Origin: a bacterium
GTDB lineage: Bacteria; Patescibacteria; Gracilibacteria; 1-14-2-50-48-13
DNA length: 18,589 nucleotides
Assembly (NCBI GenBank): GCA_030430105.1
Contig: JAUIFW010000006.1
Location: forward strand, 1 to 18,589
Reading direction: 5' to 3'
The notes below the pieces were generated by a model that was not told the origin of the DNA, did not search any database, and was given only the letters and a program-made list of their open reading frames with translations. Position numbers and translations under genes: made by a program. Below are positions 1 to 7,620 of this stretch, piece after piece. How positions within the stretch are numbered: the stretch's first letter is position 1; every line of letters begins with the position of its first letter.

Positions 1-1451
1 AGAAGAAGCAATGGTTTCGGATTTCCAATACCAAAAGGTTCAAACCTCTCAAACTCCAATAATGTGTCCATTGTGAGCTCATGAAGCGCCACATCCGTAT
101 CGATAACAAGACTCCCCTGCAACGTAGCATCCCTCAACCAGAGCTTGGCAAGTCCGCGAAGTCGCTCCACCAACTCATAGTAATGTTCAGAAGGAAAGCT
201 ACACCCTGCCGCACCATGATGACCCCCAAAATGATCAAGGAGATCCTCTACGGTACGAAGTGCATCCACCATAGGAAATCCATCAATACTCCTACAGGAA
301 GCAGTCATCCTCCCATCCTTTTCACTGGCCACAATCACAGGCCGCGCATACTCTTCACACAGACGACTCGCCACCAAGCCATTGATACCAGAATTCCAAT
401 TCGGTGAACTCACGATAATAATCTCATGCATTTCCCCCTCTTCTGCCAAAAGTTCCTTGGCCTCCAAGACAAACTGCTGCGTCATAGCTCTACGCTCCAC
501 ATTCATCGCCTGAAGTTTTTGCGCAATTTCCTCCACAGATTTCCCCTGATTGAGAAACAAGTGCAAGGCGTCGTAAGCACTATCTAGCCTACCAGCAGCA
601 TTCAACCTAGGCCCTATCAAAAACGCAATATCTTGCGCAGTCACATTCGCATAAGAGCTTCCAGCAACTCGCAAAAGTGCCTCGAGCCCACGAAGTGGCG
701 TACGATGTAGTGAGCGAAGACCAAGCTTCACAATCGCTTTATTCTCCCCGACCAAAGGCATACAATCAGCCACAATTCCGATACTAGCCACCTGGTACAA
801 ACGATCAATAAATGGCTGATAAAAGTCATCCTTAGGAAGGTTCCGCTCGCATAGTGCGATACAAAGCTTCATAGCTACAGCGCTACCAGAAAGCTCCTTA
901 AATGGATACGCACAAGCCTCAAGTTTTGGATTGATAATAGACTGCGCAACCGGAAGCTCATCGAGCGGTGGCGGATTGTGATGATCGGTCACCACGATAT
1001 CCATACCAAGTTCATTGGCATACCCTATCTCCCGAGCGGCAGCGATACCGTTATCCACAGTAATCACCACCTTCACACCAAGCTCATGAAGCTCATCCAA
1101 AAAGTAATTCTTGAGACTATACCCATCCTTCTGCCGATGCGGAATTCTATAGGACACCAGGCCTCCTAGCTTCTTTATCGTACGAACTAAACAAGTCGTA
1201 GCAGTCACCCCATCCACATCATAGTCCCCAAAAACTACAATCCTTTCCTTATCAGCTATAGCTTTTTCAATACGCTCACATGCCTTCTCCATATCATGAA
1301 GCAAGTATGGGTCATGAATATGATCCTCTGGAACTTCCACAAGCAAATCAGAAAGAGAACTCTCTCCTTCACGAAGAGTCATAAATTTCTCAAGAACCCC
1401 TCGTTCAGGATCACGTTCTCGTATACTCCACTGCTTCCCAAAAATTGACAT
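1..1451 (-). CDS. recJ: Single-stranded-DNA-specific exonuclease RecJ (3' end cut by window edge)
   Basis: RecJ is a 5'-3' exonuclease on single-stranded DNA that acts in recombination and mismatch repair and needs Mn/Mg. The minus strand gives 483 residues from the ATG at 1449-1451 and is still open at base 1. DHH phosphoesterase motifs are in order: FGDYDVDGV (about 74-82), VDNG (132-135), TDHH (155-158), VADCMPLVGEN (228-238), GPRLNAAGRLDSA (280-292). The DHHA1 part has GGHHGAAG (409-416), and PFGIGNP (472-478) opens the OB-fold region. The family is usually about 560-580 residues, so the missing part is the C-terminal tail. The usual WHxG motif reads WNSG here (352-355). The frame is also open upstream of the ATG with a hydrophobic stretch, but MSIFGKQW fits RecJ N-termini better. 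Divergent from dnaE across about 170 bp. Confidence 0.95.
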   Translation of the reverse strand, partial: MSIFGKQWSIRERDPERGVLEKFMTLREGESSLSDLLVEVPEDHIHDPYLLHDMEKACERIEKAIADKERIVVFGDYDVDGVTATTCLVRTIKKLGGLVSYRIPHRQKDGYSLKNYFLDELHELGVKVVITVDNGIAAAREIGYANELGMDIVVTDHHNPPPLDELPVAQSIINPKLEACAYPFKELSGSAVAMKLCIALCERNLPKDDFYQPFIDRLYQVASIGIVADCMPLVGENKAIVKLGLRSLHRTPLRGLEALLRVAGSSYANVTAQDIAFLIGPRLNAAGRLDSAYDALHLFLNQGKSVEEIAQKLQAMNVERRAMTQQFVLEAKELLAEEGEMHEIIIVSSPNWNSGINGLVASRLCEEYARPVIVASEKDGRMTASCRSIDGFPMVDALRTVEDLLDHFGGHHGAAGCSFPSEHYYELVERLRGLAKLWLRDATLQGSLVIDTDVALHELTMDTLLEFERFEPFGIGNPKPLLL

Positions 1452-1594
1452 ACAAATGAGGCTAATACCTAACAAGACTACTGAGCCCAAAGAAAAACGA
1501 AAAGCTGAAGCAGGAAGTTTGTGTTGTAGTATCAAAAGAACATGACATAGCTACCATTCCAGGTGATTTCAGGTGTATTTTTCACTCCACTTCT

Positions 1595-1600
1595 TATAAA
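1595..1600 (+). promoter_or_regulatory. Possible -10 element of dnaE
   Basis: TATAAA lies 21 nt before the dnaE ATG, which would give a leader of about 15 nt. No convincing -35 hexamer lies at 16-18 bp. The short tandem repeat CAGGTGATTT/CAGGTGTATTT (1560-1580) sits just upstream. This 170-bp gap (1452-1621) between the divergent recJ and dnaE genes shows nothing else. Confidence 0.35.
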
Positions 1601-1621
1601 GTAGCCCTGTAAAGACTGCCT

Positions 1622-4600
1622 ATGTACGTACACCTTCACACACACAGCTACTATTCCATCCTAGAAGGGCTATCTAGCCCAAAGGCCTTAGTTGAACGTG
1701 CAAAGGAAATTGGTTCTCCGGCACTTGGACTAACAGACAAGACATCAATGCATGGGTGTATTGATTTTTATAAAGCCTGCAAAGATGCAGATATCAAACC
1801 CGTCATAGGTACAGAAGTGTATGTCGCAGAGACAAGTCGCTTTGATCAAACACCGAAAACTGGGACAAGACGACACAACCTCATCCTACTAGCAAGCTCA
1901 CACCAAGGGTACAAAAACCTACTCACCATTACGACCAAAGCACACACCGAAGGGTTCTACTACAAACCTCGTGTCGACAAAGAGCTTCTCAAAGAATGCA
2001 GAGAAGGCTTGATTGCCCTATCATCCGATCACTGGGGTGAAGTAGCGCAGAGCATTCTCCGAGGCCTACCCCTGGAAGAGGCATACAAGGTAGTACAGGA
2101 GTACCAAGAAATCTTTGGCAAAGAAAACTTCTTCCTAGAACTCATAGACCAACCGCACATCATCGGTCGAGACAAGGTAAATGAAGGCTTCATAGAACTA
2201 TCAAGTACAAAGGAGGTTCCTCTCATAGTAACCAACAACGTGCATTACGCCAAGCCAGAAGATAAGGAGGCTCATGAAGTAATTTTGTGTCTACAGACAG
2301 GCAAGGATTTTGACGACCCATCGAGGTTTTCCATGCGTGAGGGTGATTACTCCCTCCGATCTTGGGAGGACCTACAAAAAGCGTTTCCAGGTCAAGAGAC
2401 AGCATTTCAAAATACAGTAGAAATTGCTAATAGGTGCTCCTACGACTTTCAGTTTGGTGTAAATCTCATACCAAAGTTTGATATCCCTGAAGAAGAAACA
2501 GAAGTAGATACGGAAGAAATGTATTTCCGAAAGCTCTGTTATGGAGGACTACTTTGGAGATACCCTGAGGTACCACTTAGCAAGGAGGAGCTCCCTCTTC
2601 TTATTAAGAAAGAAAATTACGCACCACTGACTAAAGACCTTAAGCAAACAAGTCCAGAAGAACTAAAGGTCTTCGCTGAGGAGTCTTTCTCAGAAGAAAA
2701 AAAGGAACTACTAAAAGCACTCCCTAAGGAGGCAAGAGATATAGTAGACAGACTGGAGTATGAAATGTGTGTAATTAACGAAATGGGGTTCTGTACCTAC
2801 TTCCTCATTGTCCACGACTTCGTAGCGTGGGCAAAAGAACGATCAATAGGGGTAGGACCAGGACGTGGATCAGCTGCAGGAGCACTCATCACCTACTGTC
2901 TCTCTATTACAGACGTAGACCCACTTACTTATAGTCTACTCTTCGAGCGATTTCTCAATCCAGCTCGTGTATCTATGCCAGATATCGACCTCGACTTCGA
3001 GGATGCAAGACGCGAAGAAGTACTCGACTACGTACGTAATAAATACGGGCAGTACAATGTAGCAGGTGTTGCCACCTTTGGAACACTCAAAGCAAAGCAG
3101 GCAGTTAAGGATGTAGGGCGAAGCCTTGGTGTTCCCTACGCTGAGATGGATAAGGTGGCAAAACTCATGACCGAAAAACTAGGAACCAAGCTTAAAGACA
3201 TCATGGATACCAATCCTGATATCAAAGCAGTTATCAAGTCGAGCAAACTCATGGAACGCGTATTCAACCTAGCCCTGAAGCTCGAAGGTGTAGTGCGCCA
3301 AGTTGGTGTACATGCATGCGCATACATGATTTCAGAGAAATCACTGCTGGAATACACAGCAATGCAGCATCCACCTAAAGCAAAGGAGGCCTTTATTACT
3401 CAGTACTCCATGAAGCCCTTAGAGGCCCTTGGCCTACTAAAAATGGACTTCTTGGGACTAAGAAACCTCACCGTAATGCAGCGGTCGGTAGACATTATTA
3501 AAGCAAAAAAAGGTGTGGATATAGATCTATCGTCTATCCCACTCGACGACAAAAAGACCTACGAACTCTTTGCAAGGGGCGAAACAAAGGGAGTGTTTCA
3601 GTTTGAATCAGAGGGAATGAGAAAGTGTCTAAAGGACGTAAAGCCGGACACCCTAGAAGACCTTATTGCGATTGTATCCCTCTACCGACCAGGACCAATG
3701 AAGTGGATCCCTGTCTATGTAGGGCTCAAGCATGATCAAAAAATTGAATTCCCAGATGATGAAGCCAAGAAAAACTTCTCATCACTCACTTCTCTACTCG
3801 AAAAGTATCCAGAGGTGAAAGAAATTCTCATACCGAGTAATCTTATCCCCATTTACCAAGAGCAAATCCTTCAGATTGCACAGCGTTTTGCAGGGTTTAG
3901 TCTGGGTGAGGCCGACCTACTTCGACGTGCCATAGGAAAGAAAATCGCGGAGGAGCTCATTGCACAAAAGCAAAAATTCATTGATGGTGCCGTAGCCCTT
4001 GGAAGAAGCAAAGAAGATGCTGTCTTCCTCTTTGAGCGAGGTATTGAGCCCTTTGCAGATTACGGGTTCAATAAGTCCCATGCAGCCTGCTACGCCTTTA
4101 TTGCCTACAGAACAGGATACCTCAAAGCACACTATCCTACAGAGTTCATGACAGGCCTACTCACCACAGTAGAAGACGCGACGGACAAACTAATCGTGCA
4201 GCTTCAAGATTGCCAACATATGGGGATCAAGATACTTCCCCCTTCTGTGAATGAATCTGGTGTTCACTTTACTGCCATCAAGGACGGTGAAATTAGATTT
4301 GGTCTCAATGCCATCAAGGGACTTGGTATAGAGGTGGCAAAAGAGATCAAAAATATACGAGAAATGGGAGGACCATTCACCAACATCGAAGACTTCCTAG
4401 AGCGATGCCCAAGCAACATCATCAATAAAAAGACTCTAGAAGCGCTTTCCTATGGAGGTGCCTTTGATGATTTCGACATACCAAGAGACACCTTTGGTAA
4501 AAATGTAGACGTACTGCTGACCTACATGAAGAGCCACAAACAACAAGCAAGTAGTGGTCAAATCGACCTTTTTGCAGATCTCGACGACGAAAGCTTCTCG

Positions 4601-5431
4601 CAGAAATTACACTTAGAGAACCCAAGTCCTGACTCTAGAGCAGCCCTTTTGAAAAAAGAAAAGGACAGCCTAGGATTCTACGTAACTGCACACCCTCTCC
4701 AAGGTCTAACCAGTTACCTGAAGAAAGGTGCAAAACAAATTCGTGATCTCAACAACTCCTGGGTAAATAGAAAAGTTACCCTCGTAACCATGGTAGCCGG
4801 CATGAAAAAGCTACTTACGAAAAAAAATGACATGATGGCATTTCTAGACCTAGAAGATGCTACGGGAGAAATACCAGCAGTCGTCTTCCCTAAAACCTAT
4901 GCAGATGCAAGCAGCCATCTGAGAGATGACGTAGTACTCAAAGTCCGCGGAAAATATGAACTAAGAAACGGAGAACCACAACTACTCATCGAAGAGCTAA
5001 AAGAGCTAAATCTGGACAAGCTAATAAGCAGCGCAAAAGAACTTGGTCTCTACGATCCAGAAGAGGAGCGAGTCTACCATGTCGAAAACGAAGAAAGTGA
5101 AGAGACAGAAGATACAAAAAAGCAATCTCAAGAGACAGGGCTAAACCAAGCTCCAAATTCACAGGACCAAAGACCTAAGCCCCAAGACCTGGGCCCAAAG
5201 TCAGAAGAAGCAGTATCCATTGAGGCTCAGGAACTTATCCTGCCCCTCTCAAATCCCAATCCAGCGTTTCTTCAGAGTCTAAAGGCAACCTTAAGCGCAA
5301 TGCCTGAAGGAGAAACAAAAATAACCTTAGATATACAGGGGAAAAAAATATCCACCTCCTTTGAAGTGGAACTCGATGAAGTAAACCGTGATAAACTACT
5401 GAATCTTGCCGCTACAGGTCACCAAGGCTAG
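1622..5431 (+). CDS. dnaE: DNA polymerase III subunit alpha (DnaE)
   Basis: Main replicative polymerase, class C family; 1269 residues, near the long end for DnaE1. Order: PHP domain (about 1-280, HLHTHSYYS at 4-12), palm with PGRGSAAG near residue 418, the catalytic acidic pair in PDIDLDFED near 455 and the third aspartate in KMDFLGLRN near 610, fingers (FAGFSLGEADLLRRAIGKK near 760), HhH region, OB fold (about 1050-1130), a charged Glu/Gln/Pro linker (about 1150-1205) and a small C-terminal domain. An acidic and Lys-rich insert of about 60 residues lies before the palm core (about 290-360). Several PHP metal ligands are changed (K40, D136, N206), so proofreading by PHP is doubtful. Start: ATG directly before the HLHTH motif; no Shine-Dalgarno. 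The last 20 nt overlap the convergent gene at 5412. Confidence 0.98.
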   Translation: MYVHLHTHSYYSILEGLSSPKALVERAKEIGSPALGLTDKTSMHGCIDFYKACKDADIKPVIGTEVYVAETSRFDQTPKTGTRRHNLILLASSHQGYKNLLTITTKAHTEGFYYKPRVDKELLKECREGLIALSSDHWGEVAQSILRGLPLEEAYKVVQEYQEIFGKENFFLELIDQPHIIGRDKVNEGFIELSSTKEVPLIVTNNVHYAKPEDKEAHEVILCLQTGKDFDDPSRFSMREGDYSLRSWEDLQKAFPGQETAFQNTVEIANRCSYDFQFGVNLIPKFDIPEEETEVDTEEMYFRKLCYGGLLWRYPEVPLSKEELPLLIKKENYAPLTKDLKQTSPEELKVFAEESFSEEKKELLKALPKEARDIVDRLEYEMCVINEMGFCTYFLIVHDFVAWAKERSIGVGPGRGSAAGALITYCLSITDVDPLTYSLLFERFLNPARVSMPDIDLDFEDARREEVLDYVRNKYGQYNVAGVATFGTLKAKQAVKDVGRSLGVPYAEMDKVAKLMTEKLGTKLKDIMDTNPDIKAVIKSSKLMERVFNLALKLEGVVRQVGVHACAYMISEKSLLEYTAMQHPPKAKEAFITQYSMKPLEALGLLKMDFLGLRNLTVMQRSVDIIKAKKGVDIDLSSIPLDDKKTYELFARGETKGVFQFESEGMRKCLKDVKPDTLEDLIAIVSLYRPGPMKWIPVYVGLKHDQKIEFPDDEAKKNFSSLTSLLEKYPEVKEILIPSNLIPIYQEQILQIAQRFAGFSLGEADLLRRAIGKKIAEELIAQKQKFIDGAVALGRSKEDAVFLFERGIEPFADYGFNKSHAACYAFIAYRTGYLKAHYPTEFMTGLLTTVEDATDKLIVQLQDCQHMGIKILPPSVNESGVHFTAIKDGEIRFGLNAIKGLGIEVAKEIKNIREMGGPFTNIEDFLERCPSNIINKKTLEALSYGGAFDDFDIPRDTFGKNVDVLLTYMKSHKQQASSGQIDLFADLDDESFSQKLHLENPSPDSRAALLKKEKDSLGFYVTAHPLQGLTSYLKKGAKQIRDLNNSWVNRKVTLVTMVAGMKKLLTKKNDMMAFLDLEDATGEIPAVVFPKTYADASSHLRDDVVLKVRGKYELRNGEPQLLIEELKELNLDKLISSAKELGLYDPEEERVYHVENEESEETEDTKKQSQETGLNQAPNSQDQRPKPQDLGPKSEEAVSIEAQELILPLSNPNPAFLQSLKATLSAMPEGETKITLDIQGKKISTSFEVELDEVNRDKLLNLAATGHQG

Positions 5432-5813
5432 AGAGCAGCTCCTCAGACTTTTCTTCATCCTCTTCTCTATGCTGCTTCTCCATTGCTGCAGCTTTTTCTC
5501 TTTGCTCCTTATACTCCTCGCGAGACTCAATAGTAGCCTTATCGAGCTCAAAGCTTGTCTTTTCAAATTTCTTATCGATAGCATCCATTTGTTCCTTCTC
5601 TTCTGCAAGAATGGTTCGAAGCTGATTCATGTGCTCCTCACCCATGAGTGGCATGAGCTGAAGCCAATACTTCTTTTCTCCCATATTCAGAGAAGATGAC
5701 TCAAAAAGCAGCTGAATTATTTCCCCATGTTCAGCCATCATTTCATCGGTCACAAGAGACTTTAGCTCTTCTACCTGCGCATCTATCTGTACCTGTGCCG
5801 CAGCATCAGCCAT
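5412..5813 (-). CDS. Hypothetical coiled-coil protein, 133 residues
   Basis: I do not recognise this family. It is predicted soluble, with no signal peptide or membrane segment. Residues 1-60 look helical with a Met-rich patch (MGEKKYWLQLMPLMGEEHM), and about 60-125 is a very charged Glu/Lys helix that looks like a coiled coil and ends in an acidic tail. It follows pheS in the same direction (pheS stop at 5854, gap about 40 bp), so it is probably cotranscribed with it. Its last 20 nt overlap the 3' end of dnaE on the other strand. Start: ATG at 5811-5813; a hairpin holding AGGAGG lies just upstream (5818-5845). The frame stays open inside a dense gene array, which supports it being real, but no function can be assigned. 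Confidence 0.72.
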   Translation of the reverse strand: MADAAAQVQIDAQVEELKSLVTDEMMAEHGEIIQLLFESSSLNMGEKKYWLQLMPLMGEEHMNQLRTILAEEKEQMDAIDKKFEKTSFELDKATIESREEYKEQREKAAAMEKQHREEDEEKSEELLSSLGDL

Positions 5814-5817
5814 ACAT

Positions 5818-5845
5818 GTATATAGGGGCTATCCTCCTAGTATAC
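5818..5845 (-). promoter_or_regulatory. Hairpin holding an SD-like AGGAGG before the coiled-coil gene
   Basis: In the leftward transcript, GUAUA-C-UAGG-A-GG pairs with CCCCUAUAUAC, with one C bulge, one A/C mismatch and a small loop. The only strong anti-SD match of the window (AGGAGGAU, plus-strand 5831-5838) forms part of the stem. The SD ends about 17 nt before the ATG at 5813, too far for normal use. It could be an intercistronic structure after pheS. There is no U-run, so it is not a typical terminator. Confidence 0.4.
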
Positions 5846-5853
5846 CACGTTTT

Positions 5854-6891
5854 TTATGCAAATTGGAGAAATTGCCGCAAAAACTTCGCATCGTGCGCAA
5901 AGAGAAGACGCGCATCCTTGATTCCATAATCCAGCATAGCAAGCCTTGTTAGGCCAAATCCAAAGGCAAAGCCTGCATATTTTGAAGAATCAATCCCTGC
6001 TTCTCGCAATACATTCGGGTGAATCATCCCACATGGCATGACTTCAACCCACTTTGCATCCCCATCATAGGACTCTCCATACAAAGAAGCAGCATCTACC
6101 TCAAGCTCAAGTCCAGGCTCCACAAATGGGAAATATCCAGGCCGAATACGTGTCTTCACCTGTGGCCCAAACACCTCCTGTAAAAACAACCGAAGTGTTC
6201 CTATCAAGTGTGAAACAGAAATATGTTCATCCACTACTACGCCTTCAATTTGAGAGAATATAACCTCATGCGTAGCATCCGTAGCCTCATTTCTAAAACA
6301 TCTACCAGGGACCACAGCTCGAATGGGATAATTCTTGCGAGAAAGAATCTTGTTCTGCATGGAAGAAGTATGCGTACGAAGCACGACATCCTCATCGAGA
6401 TAAAACGTATCCTGCATATCCCTCGCAGGGTGGTCATGCGTAAAGTTAAGCGCCTGAAAGTTCTCATAATCATGAACAATATGATCACCTTCCCATACAG
6501 CAAATCCCAATCTCTCAAAAATCTCTACAGCCTTATGAGTAAAGGCAGAAAACGGGTTTTGCGCTCCCTCTTGATCAAATTGTGCCTGTCTCCTACCAGG
6601 AAGCGTCACATCAAGCCACTCATTGGCTACCTGCTCCTCAATGGCCTTCTCAGCAAGGAGTTGCTTCTTCTCCTCCACATGGGCCAAAAGCTCTTGCTTT
6701 GCAGTATTTACAAGCGGACCAACCACCTTCTTCTCCTCCACCGTCATATCCTTCAGTCCCTTCAAAATCTCCTGAAGCGCGCCAGATTTCCCCAAATACT
6801 CCTTCTCAACCATCTCTAGTGAAGACAATGTCTGAGCCTCATCTATCTTCTCCACAGCCTCATTCTTCAGGGTCTGTATCCTCTCTTCCAT
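5854..6891 (-). CDS. pheS: Phenylalanine--tRNA ligase alpha subunit (PheS)
   Basis: Catalytic subunit of the alpha2-beta2 PheRS, which charges tRNA-Phe in the cytosol. N-terminal coiled coil (about 1-85, with the YLGKSG signature) is followed by the class II core: ALNFTHDHPARDMQDTFYL, RTHTSSMQ, motif 2 PGRCFRNEATDATHE, then FVEPGLELEVD, PCGMIHPNVL and motif 3 GFAFGFGLTRLAML. All parts needed for catalysis appear present. The family's usual FHQ reads FSQ here. Start: the frame opens at 6906 (MLCMFMEERIQ), but the third Met, at 6891, gives 345 residues and a family-like N-terminus, with a leader of about 23 nt from the predicted promoter. No pheT is adjacent, so the beta subunit must be encoded elsewhere. 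No SD next to any of the three ATGs. Confidence 0.96.
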   Translation of the reverse strand: MEERIQTLKNEAVEKIDEAQTLSSLEMVEKEYLGKSGALQEILKGLKDMTVEEKKVVGPLVNTAKQELLAHVEEKKQLLAEKAIEEQVANEWLDVTLPGRRQAQFDQEGAQNPFSAFTHKAVEIFERLGFAVWEGDHIVHDYENFQALNFTHDHPARDMQDTFYLDEDVVLRTHTSSMQNKILSRKNYPIRAVVPGRCFRNEATDATHEVIFSQIEGVVVDEHISVSHLIGTLRLFLQEVFGPQVKTRIRPGYFPFVEPGLELEVDAASLYGESYDGDAKWVEVMPCGMIHPNVLREAGIDSSKYAGFAFGFGLTRLAMLDYGIKDARLLFAHDAKFLRQFLQFA

Positions 6892-6920
6892 AAACATGCA
6901 TAGCAATCAAATTCCTAGCA

Positions 6921-6949
6921 ACTATACGGAAATGAAAGAGTCTCCGCAA
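6921..6949 (-). promoter_or_regulatory. Sigma70-type promoter of pheS
   Basis: Reading leftwards, TTGCGG (plus-strand 6944-6949) is followed after exactly 17 bp by TATAGT (6921-6926). The predicted transcription start is near 6914, 8 nt before the first in-frame ATG and about 23 nt before the preferred one. Confidence 0.6.
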
Positions 6950-6954
6950 GCCCG

Positions 6955-7047
6955 AACCCCAAGCCCCTAATCAAACAACTAATCAATTAATCAATCAGCC
7001 AAACAACAAACGGCACAAAACATCCATCCCCAACCATCCAAGTCCCA
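6955..7047. repeat. G-poor low-complexity stretch with AATCA repeats
   Basis: Between the pheS promoter and the palindrome the plus strand is almost pure A/C/T with very few G. It has repeated AATCA/CAATC units around 6970-7000 followed by CCAAACAAC and CCATCC-type words. I see no gene, RNA or binding site in it. Confidence 0.4.
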
Positions 7048-7167
7048 GAAAGTGCTCAGATTGGCGCAATACAAGGAGCAAATAAAAATGGCGCCCGAGC
7101 CGTACTCTAGTACGGTGAGCAGCCATTTTCATTTGCGACGCAGTAGTGCGCCAATCTGAGTGCTTTC
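7048..7167. repeat. 120-bp near-complete imperfect palindrome
   Basis: The two 60-nt halves are reverse complements of each other along almost their whole length, centred at 7107/7108. The outer arms share GAAAG, then two mismatches, then CTCAGATTGGCGCA. The middle arms share GCAAAT and AAAATGGC, and the tip is CCGTACT/AGTACGG. Mismatches are scattered and two single-base offsets cancel out. It starts three bases after the stop codon of the lipoprotein gene. No U-run follows it in the leftward direction, and I see no target-site duplication. It could be a MITE or REP-like element, or a structured 3' end or ncRNA. Confidence 0.85.
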
Positions 7168-7170
7168 CAA

Positions 7171-7557
7171 TTAGAAACCTCCCATTGCTTCGAAATCTGC
7201 CATAGTAGCCCCACACTTCTCCTCAGCCATAGCCATAATCATCTTCTCCATTTCCTCATCACCCTGGTATGAATCCATAGCCTCAGCAAACGCATCCTGA
7301 TCTGCATATCCAGCATCAGTGATGATAGTCATAGCCTTCTCCTCAAGCTCCTTACCCTTAGCCTCAAGAGCCTCTAGATCTAGCTCTTCCGCATCTCCAG
7401 CAGTAAGTGAAGACATCAACTCAAGTCCTTCTTGAGCAAGACAAAACATTTCAGCAGCAGTTGAAGCTAGCTTATCCTTTTCAGATGACGCACCACCACC
7501 ACAGCTCACCAAAAGGAGAGAAGCGATAAGAGAGCTCACCAAGAGACCCTTTTTCAT
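7171..7557 (-). CDS. Small predicted lipoprotein, 128 residues
   Basis: A classic lipoprotein signal peptide: MKKG, a hydrophobic core (5-17), then a lipobox ending at Cys19 (LVSC) followed by GGG. The mature part is very acidic and helical, rich in Glu/Ala/Met, with two further cysteines (C39 and C115) that could form a disulphide or bind a ligand. It resembles small helical-bundle lipoproteins, but I do not recognise a family and assign no function. It has its own promoter and stands between the leftward radA and pheS units, 63 bp after the radA stop. Its stop is followed directly by the 120-bp palindrome. No SD is seen before the ATG (TTTTTACATT). Confidence 0.82.
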   Translation of the reverse strand: MKKGLLVSSLIASLLLVSCGGGASSEKDKLASTAAEMFCLAQEGLELMSSLTAGDAEELDLEALEAKGKELEEKAMTIITDAGYADQDAFAEAMDSYQGDEEMEKMIMAMAEEKCGATMADFEAMGGF

Positions 7558-7587
7558 AATGTAAAAATAAGTACATAAAGTACCTCG

Positions 7588-7616
7588 ACTCTATCGGCTA
7601 GCTAGATCCTTGACAA
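7588..7616 (-). promoter_or_regulatory. Sigma70-type promoter of the lipoprotein gene
   Basis: Leftward TTGTCA (plus-strand 7611-7616), 17 bp, TAGAGT (7588-7593). The start would be near 7581, giving a leader of about 24 nt. It lies wholly in the 63-bp gap after radA. Confidence 0.5.
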
Positions 7617-7620
7617 ACAC

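Noticed and set aside
1052..1060. Perfect DnaA-box sequence TTATCCACA
   Set aside because: It is the complement of the codons for the conserved VDNG motif of RecJ, stands alone, and there is no origin-like cluster or AT-rich region near it.
6223..6819. 198-codon rightward open frame inside pheS
   Set aside because: It is a shadow of pheS: no family features, and pheS itself is clear on the other strand.
7048..7167. The 120-bp palindrome as a plain rho-independent terminator
   Set aside because: It is far too long and no U-run follows it in the leftward direction; in the other direction no gene ends there.
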